A stretch of 42,114 nt of DNA from positions 1-42,114 of the forward strand of contig JAULBX010026918.1 of NCBI GenBank assembly GCA_032358255.1, written 5' to 3'. This DNA comes from Heterotrichella gracilis. Taxonomy: Eukaryota > Sar > Xanthophyceae > Tribonematales > Xanthonemataceae. A program made the translations under genes and the position numbers. Shown in pieces: positions 11,925-22,600 of this stretch. Numbering within the stretch: position 1 is the first letter of the stretch; every line of letters starts with the position of its first letter. A model generated the notes under the pieces. The model saw nothing but the letters and a program-made list of their open reading frames with translations, did no database searches and was not told the DNA's origin.

Positions 11925-14900
11925 TTATTGTATGCGTACATACTGCTTAGCGTGCACAGCAGCCGCCTCGAGGGATGCCCTGCACTTTGCCACCGCCACA
12001 AACGGGGACACTTCAGGCAGGCAAGCCAGCGCCCGGCGGGCGGTATCCTCCACATCCGCTGGGTCCACCACAATGTCGCATGGGAGGTCAGCAATGGCCT
12101 TGTGCAGCGCTGCGCACTCAGGGCCGTAGTCCCACATGGCGCCCTGGTAGGACTGCAGGCAGGGGAGTGGGAGCGTTGGATAGCATTTTCTAGGATTGTA
12201 CAGTTGATGCCAGGTGGTATCAAAACCCTTCCTAGGGTTGTTTCCAACAAATCCACTGGTTAACGCATTGAAAAGTCAACAATGGCCTTGTGCAGCGCTG
12301 CGCACTCGGGTCTGTAGTCCCACATGGCGCCCTGGTAGGACTGCAGGCAGGGGAGTGAGAACGCTTGACAGACATTCCTACGGCTGTACAGTTGACGTCG
12401 AGTTATTAAGAAAACCCCTGGCAGGTTTGTACCCTCCAAATCCACGAGGGTCCACCACAATGTTGCATGGGAGCAGGGCAATGGCCTTGTGCAGCGCGGC
12501 ACGTTTGAGGCCGTATATAAATGCAATTATTATAATGGTATGCGTACGCACCGATCCCTTGGAGTAGACTTGCAGCAGTATCATCTTTGCATCCCCACCC
12601 AGCACAAGGGGGAAAAGGGTGGTCTTGCCAGTCAGCGCCTTCTCTATGGCAGCCACCGAGTCGATGCACACACCTGCAAGCAGGCATCCAGCCAGCCGTG
12701 AGGAGCATAGCATTAAACTGTTGCAGCACAGCACAGGAGCTTGCCCTATACCCTAACCCTAAACCCTAAACCCTAAACAGCTCCTGCATGTGCGACCGTG
12801 CTGCACTGCATTTGTGGTTATATGATTACGGTTTGTTCCACAAAAACATGAAATCGAGTTCGTTCTGATGCATCCAATGGGGTGTCAGGAGGGTGTCAGG
12901 GCAATATCCTCCTGTGAACTGCAATAAGCTCCATCGGTGAAGATGCATGTGCGGGTGTCAATGACAGTGCATTGATGCACTCATTTTTAACCCATTTTTA
13001 CAGCCTTCTCTATGGCGGCCGCTATGTCAATGCACATCCCTGCATGCACCCACCCAGTCAGATGATTACATGCATCCCACCATTACAGTCAGCCTTGCAC
13101 CCAACCAGAGATCAGTGTGACACACTGCGAGCAGCGCACAAACTCCCAACCACTACAGCCAGGCCTGCAGTCAGCCTTGCACCCAGCCAGCCACCAGGAG
13201 GACACACTGTGCGCCGCGCACAACCATTTGTCCAGCACCGCCCCATGCAAACACCATGAGACAACATGAATGGTTGCACTTGTAATCAGTCAACATCATG
13301 CCTATGTAATCAGTCATCATCATGTCCAGCACCGCCCCATGCAAACACCATGAGACAACATGAATGGTTGCACTTATAATCAGTCATCATCATGCCTATG
13401 TAATCAGTCATCATCATGTACAGCACCGCCCCATGCAAACACCATGAGACAACATGAATGGTTGCACTTGTAATCAGTCATCATCATGTCCAGCACCGCC
13501 CCATGCTAACACCATGAGACAACATGAATGGTTGCACTTGTAATCAGTCATCATCATGCCTATGTAATCGTGCCCCACCTCGGGCTTTTCTCGATATTTG
13601 TCCTACCTAGGAAGCCGTAGCCACCAATCATGAGGTGTGAGGCGGTAGCGGCAACATTTGTGATGCAGCCGGCAGCACCCAGTAGTCGCAGCACCCTCCG
13701 CCTGCCCTCCGCACTGCCCAGCACCTCGTCGCTATGCCAGTTCTGCACCACACAGTTTACCAATTACCATTTTGGTTCCTTCTACAAATACATGGTCGGT
13801 TTGAAAGTGCAATTGAAATCACATGCAAAGCTATTACGCCCAGCACCTCGTACCCACAGCAGTTCTGCCCATGCTCAAGTCACAAACTCTAAACTCCAAC
13901 CATGTAACCTAACCCAAGGTAGTCCAGATTCGACCCAAAACAGCGTACGACCTGCCAGTGCCCCTGCTGCTGCCCAGGCACCACTCTAGGTGGCAATTCA
14001 AGAGTGGCTCCTACCCATCCACAAATAAGTGAAACCAAGCCACACATACCCTTCCGCAATGCCAATGCCAGCCACAAACCCTGTTTCAATGCCTGTGCCA
14101 CCACCCCCACCCACCACAAATGGAGCTCCCGTGGACCATGTTCGGTCCAGAATGGCGAATGACAGCCATCCAGTGAAGCCGCTCGTGCTCAGGCACCACT
14201 CCAGGTGGCAATCCAAGAGTAGCCCTTCGATCTGCAGGAATGGGGTTACTATGTCACATGTCGTCTATGTCACATAATGACCTATTATAATCTATAGGCA
14301 AGATCAATTGTAACCTGTACGCTTGCCTGAGGCATGAACCCTCGTAGCCTTCCCTGTGTTCAACATCATCAATAACCCACGACCCTAGATTTCAAAATCT
14401 CAGCCGTACTTTCCAAACATTCAACCCCTCCCACCAGCAGCTGTATGCTTGCATGTGCCATGAGGGTGGTTGCCTTCTCTGCGTTGTACGCTGCCAAAAG
14501 CCTAAACCCTAGATCCCAAACCCTAGACCTTCTCACCTCCAGTTGTATGCTTGCGTGCGCCATGAGTGTGGTTGCCTTCTCAATGTTGTTGGGGGAAGCA
14601 GTGGCAATCATGCCTGTGTTGAGAGGGTATGCCAACGGAATTTGAACCCACTTGTCCTCATCACTGCATCCAGGCCAACCCCAAGTTTTTGCCAGAAAGA
14701 TCGCTCCAGCATGCAGGAAACTGGGACAGCATTTGGCAGGCTTGGGGCAGGGCAATCGAATGGATACCAGGAGGGCCAAGAACGCCAGGTAAAATCAGAA
14801 AATGTCATCACAAATGTGGATATAAAACAACAACCCACCCCTCTCCAGACCCGTCCTTGACGCACAGCCCCGCCCCAAAGCTGGTGACGCTGCTGCCCAG

Positions 14901-17240
14901 GCGCACCCGCACCCTGTGCCCAGCCTGCGCCAGCGCCTCAATTAAACCCTCCACAGTAGTATGCTCCTCGGTGTCCTCCTCCGTGAGCTTCACCCTGAAC
15001 ACGTCCAGGCGCTTGCCATCCAAAAAGTTGTCTGCACAGCCAAGAGAAGAGCAATGTTGATTATCGGGCTGCCGGTTCAACCAAAGGAGGAATGAAATGA
15101 TGTATAGATTTCCAAATGATCACACGTAGTGTTTGGATTGTTTTTGCAGTTTGAGCTTGTGCCCCTTGCAATTATCTGTGACCTTGGCAGAGAAAGTCAA
15201 GGTCACAGAGAATGGAACCTGGCCGATTTATAAACGCTAGGGTTTGACAACAGAATTTAGGGTTTAGCGCACCTGGCAGGCAGTTTGCAGTCAGGCGGTT
15301 GAGCAGCACTGCCGCCAGGCCTGAGACCGCCGCCTTGCGTTTGGTAAACTGGTTGCAAAGGCCCCCGCTGCCGCTGTGGAGGTCGGGAAAATAGGGCGAG
15401 ACGGGTTGCGGGGCAGGGCCCTGCATGCAGGCGGCGACAAGGGAGATGATGAAATATCAAAACAGCAAAAATGAGACAGTAAGGAGTGAAGCAAGGGGCA
15501 GAAAACAGAGGAGGAGAAGCCCTGTATGCTGCCGTTTGAGCTCATCATGCCCCTTGGCGCGCCCCACACCATATCGATGCAGGGCAGCACAAAGCCTAAG
15601 GCTGCATGAAAGGGGGGCTTTATCAACCAAAAAAAATACATAGCAACACAGCCTGTCCCTTGCGTGGTGAAGCACAAGGATCTAACAAAAAGGAGAGGGC
15701 TCTTCCCATGCCCCTCTACCACAAAAGCAGGGAAATCCCTAAACCCTAAGCCCTACGCCCTAACACTGCGCACCAGTGCCTTCTCCTCCGATTCAGCATG
15801 CACCTCCCCAACCACCACATCGACGTCCCGGGCCAACACAAAGGGGTTGGGCAGCACCCCAGCAAGATCCCCCGCGCTGGGATCCTTGCCGTTCAGCAGT
15901 ATATCAAGCGGGGTCAAGGCAGGTTTGGCACCCGAGGCAGCTGCTCCCACTGGGTCCGCTGTCGCCTTGGCTGTGTTCGTTGCCTTGGAGACATCCTCGC
16001 TCACCCGCTGCGCTGTGGCCACTGCCGCAGCCAGATCCAGGGTCGACATGAGGTGGGATACTATGAAGATACCCAGGGCTAGGGAGTGGGGATCCTGGGG
16101 CTTGCCTGCGGATTTATATGGGTTTAGGGTTTAGGGTTTAGGCAGTGTTGCATATGTATCCCCATGCAACGAGTGCCGAGCAGGTGTTAGCCACAGGTGA
16201 AAACTGTTTTATATATCGGGGCAGCGGCTAGGGCCAGTATCGACATGAGGTGGATACAATGAAGATATCCAGAGCTAGGGAGTGGGGATCTTGGGGCTTG
16301 CCTGGGCGCACATGCTCTTTTAGGTGTGAGGTTCTAGGCAGTGTCACATGTCCCCAGGCAACCTGTGCAGGGTGGATGATGGCCCCAGGTACAACCTGCC
16401 GCGGGTAGATCTACTGTACCCAATTAAGGACTACTGTGTCCACCGCCCACCTGTTGTACGCCAGGAGTTTGGCAGGAACATGACCAGCGGCAGCACCTGG
16501 CGCAGACGGAAGTGGTCCAAGGCAGTCACAGCAGCGTCCTGGAAGTCCACATTCCCGGAGGGGTCCAGCGTGCCAAAGTAGTCCCCCAAGGACATCAGCT
16601 TGTGGCTCCTGAGTTCGGGCATCTGGCACACGCTTGGATCCAGCTCCAGCCACTGCAGCAGCTCGTCTGAAAAATGGGAGTTACCCAGGCTATTTTTAGG
16701 GATTTAGGATGTAGGGTTTAGGGTTCTTTGGGTCCGCCACACGTGCGAGTTTAGGTCCAGCCATTGCAGCAGCTCGTCGGCATAGAGGCGGCAGATGTAG
16801 GGTTTAGGGTTTAGGGTTTATGCTGATGTAGGGTGCTCGCTGCAGCTTGTTCTAGGGTCCTTAACCCTCAACTCAACACCCTACACCGTAAGGATTTAGG
16901 GCAAACCATGCGCAAGTACCTAGCTTCCCAGTGGGTACATGCGTTGTTCTTTTGGGTCGTATAGTGTTGCACTGAAGCTAGCTACTCCTCAAACGGTGAG
17001 GTGATGAGTCTTACATGCAGTGGGTAGCTTTGCAAAGTGATTGGCCACACCTTGTTTGTATTTGCCCCTGCTTTGAGCGGCATCGGGGTTGCGGAGGACT
17101 TTGACCTTGGCCTGGATGGCGCGCCGCACTTGCAGCCTCCACCACACGTAGGTGGTTGGCACTGCCAGCAGCGTGACTGTCCCCACCACTTGAGGCAATG
17201 CCTTGAGTACCGCTGGCGCGACAAGCTGGAGGTGCGCCAT
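11925..17240 (-). CDS. Unrecognised membrane-anchored protein, paralog 1 (602 aa, 10 exons)
   Basis: Exons, 5' to 3': 17240-17051, 16666-16451, 16105-15774, 15420-15273, 15031-14839, 14663-14537, 14231-14115, 13742-13607, 12673-12552, 12152-11925. All junctions are GT-AG and phased, giving 602 aa. The ATG at 17240 precedes a hydrophobic segment (residues about 8-34) ending in WWR. Exons 2-9 match the 605-aa paralog in length (216, 332, 148, 193, 127, 117, 136 and 122 nt) and closely in sequence; only the first and last exons differ. Conserved blocks include LELDPxVCQMPEL, SHLMSTLDLAAAVATAQR, LAQAGHRVRVRLGS, MIATASPNNIEKATTLMAHA, LLGAAGCITNVAATAS and MWDYGPECAALHKAI. The family was not recognised and no catalytic signature is apparent. 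The last exon is helical and Ala/Val-rich. It is probably the parent or sister of the downstream copy by tandem duplication. Confidence 0.85.
12275..12366 (-). repeat. First intronic copy of the exon 10 acceptor edge
   Basis: About 90 bases repeat the acceptor and first 20-odd codons of exon 10 (original about 12090-12165), including the CTGCAG acceptor. It lies roughly 200 bases upstream in transcript order and could act as an alternative acceptor. Confidence 0.8.
12443..12512 (-). repeat. Second intronic copy of exon 10 coding sequence
   Basis: This further copy of exon 10 material (HKAIALLPC..VVD-like in translation) sits between the first copy and exon 9. Three related segments therefore occur in series within about 450 bases. 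Confidence 0.75.
12750..12778 (-). repeat. Interstitial telomere-like CCCTAAA repeat
   Basis: About four heptamers (CCCTAAC/CCCTAAA) lie in intron 8 just upstream of exon 9. Confidence 0.85.
13000..13047 (-). repeat. Intronic copy of the exon 9 acceptor edge
   Basis: This stretch repeats the start of exon 9 (original 12632-12680), with the string CTTCTCTATGGC retained, about 370 bases upstream in the long intron 8. Confidence 0.65.
13229..13570. repeat. Minisatellite, four copies, about 71-95 bp units
   Basis: Four direct repeats each begin with CCAGCACCGCCCCATGC and contain ATGAGACAACATGAATGG, then one or two ATCAGTCATCATCATG tails. The copies are nearly identical, so the array is recent. 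It fills part of intron 8 of the 602-aa paralog and has no counterpart in the other paralog. Confidence 0.9.
14430..14495 (-). repeat. Intronic copy of the exon 6 donor edge
   Basis: The last about 60 bases of exon 6 (original 14531-14594; KATTLMAHASIQL in translation) are repeated just downstream of the real donor. CCCTAAACCC-like sequence lies between original and copy. Confidence 0.8.
16120..16141 (+). repeat. Interstitial telomere-like TTTAGGG repeat
   Basis: Three heptamers lie directly upstream of exon 3 of the 602-aa paralog, between it and a copy of the exon 3 edge (about 16225-16310). Confidence 0.85.
16225..16310 (-). repeat. Intronic copy of the exon 3 acceptor edge
   Basis: About 85 bases repeat the exon 3 acceptor and first codons (original about 16030-16110), including a CAGGCAAGCCCC-type acceptor. 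Confidence 0.8.
16729..16821 (-). repeat. Copy of the exon 2 edge plus TTTAGGG array
   Basis: 16729-16781 repeats the first codons of exon 2 (LLQWLDL-like in translation; original about 16625-16668). A TTTAGGG array follows at about 16798-16821. The other paralog has the equivalent duplication at 7947-8023. The copy either predates the gene duplication or arose twice at the same boundary. Confidence 0.75.
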
Positions 17241-17601
17241 GTGGTTCAAGGGCGCACAATGTGTTGCTCAGCTGCTGCACGGGTGCGGCGCACCCAAGGG
17301 TACACCAGAACCCTACAGGCAACACCCAAACCCAGCGCGAGCCGCAGTAGCGTCAATGTTGCCAAACGGTGGGTGTTGCGGCCCTCGATGCGCAGCGTAC
17401 TCATGCATGCAAGGCTTTGAGGACCACTGGGGCGATGTGCTGCAGGCGTGTCATGCTTCACTGGCCGGAGGTACCAAGGCGACGCGTTATTCTCGTGGAG
17501 GCTGTGCAAGTTGCAAGTTCTCGTTTGAAGGTCACAGAAGGTTTGCTCTCCTTTGAACCTGACAGGTTGGCTTGAAGAAGGGGGCGCCTGGTGCTCTTAA
17601 G

Positions 17602-18306
17602 ATGCAGCGTCCAAACTTCCCTTTTCCCTTCGGCAAAGTTATTGAATCATCAGAATATACCGTGTGTGAAAGCTAGTGAGTGTGTGGTGACAACTGCGAC
17701 ACTCAATAATGTTGCTGGGTTGGTGGGTGACCCAGCCAGCACAACACACATGCATGCAATTCGAGATGCATGCAGATGCGCTGCCCCACAAGCACAGTTA
17801 ACGGCACTAAGGCAAATGGTGAAACGTCGTTTAGTGCACTCGATGCGGCGCACAACGTCTTCAGTCAGTCACTGCGTACCCTATCGCACAATGGCATGGC
17901 CCGGACCTACAACTCAATGATGAGTGACGGCTACATGACACTCAAGGTCCTGAGGAAGGAATTAAGCCAGGGCCAGCCAGGCCAGGCAGTTGTAGGATCG
18001 GTGCCACAGGTATTGTTTTGTTTGCTGAAGTATCAAGTAGAGCTTGCACACAAGTCACCTTGTACTTCTTGTCAGGCAAACCGTGGCTGCACTTGGTACC
18101 TTGTGACTGGAGAACCTGCCTTGCTGCCGTAGGTGCAGGGGGCTGGAGGAGTATATCCTGTGACGCGAGACCAGATGGTGGAATTGGGCCACGAGGAGTT
18201 GGACGCCTTGGCAGCGTTCTATGAGGAGGATTTTGGTCAAGGCCCCAACCCATTGGGCATCCCGGTTGACACCCTACCTGTCAGGCGCTGCAGCATAGAC
18301 CTGTAG
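17602..18306 (+). CDS. Small protein of unknown function (about 154 aa, 3 exons)
   Basis: Proposed exons are 17602-17675, 17793-18009 and 18133-18306, with phases that add up. The first donor is a perfect GTGAGT. The first acceptor (AAG at 17792) is weak. Exon 2 encodes ETSFSALDAAHNVFSQSL... and DGYMTLKVLRKEL. Exon 3 encodes DQMVELGHEELDALAAFYEEDFG and ends in RRCSIDL before TAG. These segments have the residue composition of real, mostly helical coding sequence, and the last two exons are the better supported. I recognise no family. The gene is divergent from the 602-aa paralog, and only about 360 bp separate the two start codons, so a shared promoter region is likely. Confidence 0.55.
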
Positions 18307-19641
18307 GGCTTTGCAGAGTGAAGTATGTTACCTTGCACATGGTGGGTTCACCGTGCGTTCAAAGTTTGGTCAGCGCCCTTCATCACAATCTGCGACTCTT
18401 AGAAGCAGGCAGCCTTGACAGCGTACGTGTCAAACACAGCAAATTGCACAATAGGCAGGAGCACCAGAGACACAGCCCTGCTCACTGTCCAGCTGTTGCA
18501 ATCCAGTGCTGGTCTTGCTGCCTAAAGTTCAATTTGCTGTGTCTGACACTCGAGGTGTCAAGGCAGATTACTGCTGAGCAATTGTAGGGTACTGGGATTG
18601 GCCTGTGTGTCACCGTGAGTCGCAGGGTGATGCAGGTATCCCTTGTTTGACTTGGACTTCACAAGCAGCTACCGCAGCTGCTTGTAAATTCCAAGTCAAA
18701 GAAGGGACACCTGTATCGCTCTGCGACGTGACACACTGGGAATTATTTTGGTCACCATGTTACGTGCCGCTAAAACTTGCTTGCTAGCTGGCCATAGTCC
18801 TTTGTTTCCAGCTTGAATATACTGACTGGGCTTTGCGAAGCACATGTTGCTATGCGCTTGGCAGTTGCGGCCAGCTGCATAATAATCTGCTACATGTGTG
18901 CGACCCGCAGAACCATTGGGCACCTCTCAATATATTATTCTTATTAAGAAGCTGGCGCCAGGTATCTGGTACCACTGACATGAGAAAATGCTGCCTAAGG
19001 AAATGCTGCATAAGAAAATGCTGCCTAAGAGAAATGCCATGTATGGTGGTTTGGGTCATTGCTGCCTAAGAGGCGTTCCCAGAGCCCACGTTGAAAGGCA
19101 CAAAAAGCAAATAAAGGCTTGTTTTTGTAATTTGCTAGTGTGCAATGGGCTATCCTGTAGCAAAGTAGCCTCACAGGTGTGTGACACCGTGTGTCTATGT
19201 GCACTGTAGTACAATCTGAAAACAAACGTTCACATCAACCAACAACAAAGCAAATGTTTAGAATTGAGCAGTGTCAATCCGCCACGTGTAATCTCCATTG
19301 CCTGCTGCCACCTGGGCGCCCACAAACGGTATGCTCTTTCGAACTCCTCATCGGCCTCATTTTCTGCGAAATCAACCAACCCTTGACCCAGGACGCTCTC
19401 GAAGCGCTCACATCAAGGCAGGGGTTGAGTGTCTACCTCTGCAACTGGAACTAGCAGTACCGCCTGTTATTTCGCCAGTACCAAGCAGTGACACACCTGA
19501 AAGCTGGTTAGCCTGCCCGGACTAGCCACACTTGTGCTGGCTCTGAACTGTGATCAACGAGGTGTTATCCAACGGGAAGCTTTAAGTGACTTGACCTGCC
19601 TACTGGGCTTGTGGTACCCGGGAACCACCTCTGCACCTGCC
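18307..19641. other. Intergenic region with hairpin and short tandem repeat
   Basis: No coding exon is supported. The region contains the long hairpin at 18602-18741 and an about 15-nt tandem repeat (AAATGCTGCCTAAG-like, three units) at 18984-19030. From about 19390 its sequence resembles 27436 onward, which marks the left edge of the duplicated GNAT block. Confidence 0.6.
18602..18741. ncRNA. Long imperfect hairpin, candidate small-RNA precursor or MITE
   Basis: Two arms of about 65-70 nt are inverted repeats around a 5-nt loop (18671-18675). Paired blocks include TGTGTGTCAC with GTGACACACT, GTCGCAG with CTGCGAC, GATGCAGGTATCCC with its near complement, TTTGACTTGG with CCAAGTCAAA, and ACAAGCAGCT with AGCTGCTTGT. 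Green-algal miRNA precursors are often long, near-perfect hairpins like this. A palindromic MITE relic is the alternative, since no target-site duplication was evident. Transcription orientation cannot be decided. Confidence 0.55.
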
Positions 19642-22600
19642 ATGGTGGCTTCCCTGGTTCCATGCTACAGTGGTGCCACAGCCCGCCCAACCACCAAGGT
19701 TCCTTTTCCACGTGCCCTGATGTTTTGGACACCGTGTCCTGCTGCATTCAAAGCCGTGTCCAGTCTCCAGCCCCGGCAACCCAGAATCACCAAAAAGGAC
19801 CAAACGGTGAGCTAAACACAATGGCGCATTGTTTACCCTCTATGTGTTCCCTCTATAGGACTACTTGATGAGAAGCAACCCATTCTTTCCTGGTCACGTT
19901 AAGCTTCATAGCGGTGGTCATACCAGAGCATGAGCCTCCCAGTGCCTGACTAGATGGCATCAACCTTATTGCACACCATCCCACCCTGCACTTGGGGACC
20001 CCTTGGTGAATGTTGAGGGTGTATGACTAGTCCATTCACTCCAGCGGTACCAACAACTTAAAACTCAACCTTGAAGAAGCTTGCACCACACGTCTCTGTT
20101 TGGGCATTGGTTGTACCATGCTGCATGCGTTTCCTCCTCGAGTCTAGTGCGTCGTCCCCGCAGGGTATGTGCAGTGCTTGACCAGGCAGACACTGCAAAG
20201 GCAGGCTTCCACATCACCCGCCTTGCCGCCACTCCCAAGCCCAGCGACCTTCAACCACTCTCAGTGCACGTCGGTACGGCGGGGCTGAACACGGGTTTTA
20301 GGGTTAGGGTTAGGGTTTAGGCATGACGGGTGCTGAAGTGGTGTGGCACACAGGGCCCTTTTCTTTTAACACTCACTATAAGTGACACTCTTTAAATGTG
20401 GGGGGGCGCTATAGCTTGGGGTTGTCAACCCCTGAAGCACCACGATGACCCATTTTTCACCAGCACCACCACCATGATAACATTCAAGGACTCGAAGTGA
20501 ACTTGAGTACCGTATGGATTGTAATAGTTTTGTGTTTACTATATGGTACAAGCACACACCTTGTCCGCTGTAGATTGGCAGAAACTGGCAAGGGTTTGGA
20601 GGCGTGTGCCTGGCTGCTTGCGGTGTGATTCTAAACCCTACACCCTAATCGCAAAATATCAGTCTCGGCATGTGCTGTGGCCGTGCATGAGGTTGCAACT
20701 TGCCCAACCCACCAACCATGCTAAATCAGTGTAACATTGCCATCCCATCCACCCAGGTTGGCACAGACTGACGAGGAGCTGCAGGCGTGTGCCTGGCTGC
20801 GGGCTGTGTCATCTATGTGTACCCAGCCGAGCGGGCATTCGCGGGCAAGCTGCACCAGATGATGGTGGCAGAGCAGGAGTATAAGGAGCTGCGGGTGAGG
20901 CGCCCATGGCATTGCAAGTGAAAAAACCCGCACCCTCAAGTGCCCAACAGGCGTGGCACTTGCATGAACAGCTTGATCAAGCTCATGCTATCTATAGACA
21001 TGACTTGCGGCCTGGCGACGCACATCCCAATGCCACACACAATGTGCATGAAATCTCACTGCACTACACGACCAATCCTATAGCCATGCATGGGACGCAT
21101 TCCATTCTGCACATTACCCCACATTGCTCTCACCCACCCAGGCGTGGCGCATGCATGAGCGGCTGGATGGTGCCAAATCCAACGAGCGGCATTATTGCAT
21201 CATGATGGCGCGCCGCGCATCCCCATGCCACACAAAAGTCGCTGGATAAATTAAAATAAAGCACTGCTAACATGCCCAATCCTGTAGCAATGCGTGGCGC
21301 ACCTGATGCAACACTGCTCTCACCCACGCAGGCGCGGCACATGAACGAGCAGCTGGATGGTCCAAGTTTTAACGAGCGGCATGCTTGCGTCATGGCGGTG
21401 TGCGACGCATCCCAATTCGACCCACAGTCACTTGATGGCAAGCTGGTGCTCAGCGGGCCCCGAGGGGAGCGCCAGGTGGTGGTGGGGACGCTGGATGTGG
21501 ATGGGGTGCGGGCGCTGCCCAGCGAGCTGCTAGTTGGTGGGTGGGTGGCGGGGCTGGTGGGGTGTGGTGGTGGGACGCTGGGTTTGGATGCGGTGCGGGC
21601 GCTTCCCGGCGAGCTGCTGATCGGTGGGTGTAGGGGGGTGGTGGGCGGGTGGGCGATGGGGGCGGGGGGGATGAGGATGCGGTGCAGATGCTGCTTGCTG
21701 AATTGCCGATTGGTGGCGATGGTGGATAGTCATGTACTGGACAGGGGGTGTGGACTTGAAGGATGCTGGGTGCATATCGATGTTGGGTGGGACGCTGGCA
21801 TGCATGTGCATTCCTGGAGAAACACATGTGCCTCATTCACCGCCACTAGCACCACCACTACCCCTGTCGACCTGCAGCGGTGGGAAGATTGCAACGGTGA
21901 GGTGCACAGCAAAATCTTGCAAATTTCCACACACATTTTGTTCCGCTGTGTCAACACCACCTTTCTCATTTCTGCAGGCAACTCCACCAACGCCGCCTAC
22001 CTTACCAACGTGTGCAGCACCCCCCTGCCAGGCGCAGAGGGGTGGGAGCTGCGCTGCTGGCAACCGCACGGCAGGTGGCGGACGGGTGGGGGGTGGATGC
22101 GATCTACGTGCACGCCATGGCGGTGAATCAGGTTGCTAGGCGCTTCTACGACAAGAATGGATTTGTAATGGACAAGGAGGAGAGTGCCAACCAGGCACAT
22201 AACAGGTGGGGGAAAGATATTAAATGGGAATGTAATTGTTATTTTTGCTTGTGGATGTAATGGAGGCCATGGGGGGCAATCTGCTGCATTGGGCATTTGC
22301 ACTCAACATCTTTTTTATTCATTGTATATCCCATGCGTGCATCTTGGGAGCAAGGCTAGATGGCGTGGAATGGGCAGGGCAAACCGTGCTGCTGCAGGAG
22401 ATTGCGGACATTTGGCCCACATTTGGCCACATCTTCCAACATTGTGGGAGGACTTTGAATATATCACGTGATGCATTAGAGGTCTCCTGACATTTGCCTA
22501 TAGTTGGTCCACATTACCGATTTGCCGATACTTTCGTACTTTCGTCCAGGGCCACTGCTTGGATGACGTGGAGGGGGCGGGGCGGACTGTGCTGCTGATG

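Noticed and set aside
12552..12673. P-loop NTPase motif in ALTGKTTLF of the large paralogs
   Set aside because: The glycine required four residues before GKT is absent and no Walker B follows.
21450..21836. Pro/His-rich minus-strand proteins opposite the GNAT exons (also 29184-30059)
   Set aside because: They are antisense shadows of GGTGGG-rich donor-edge repeats and lack their own splice or start context.
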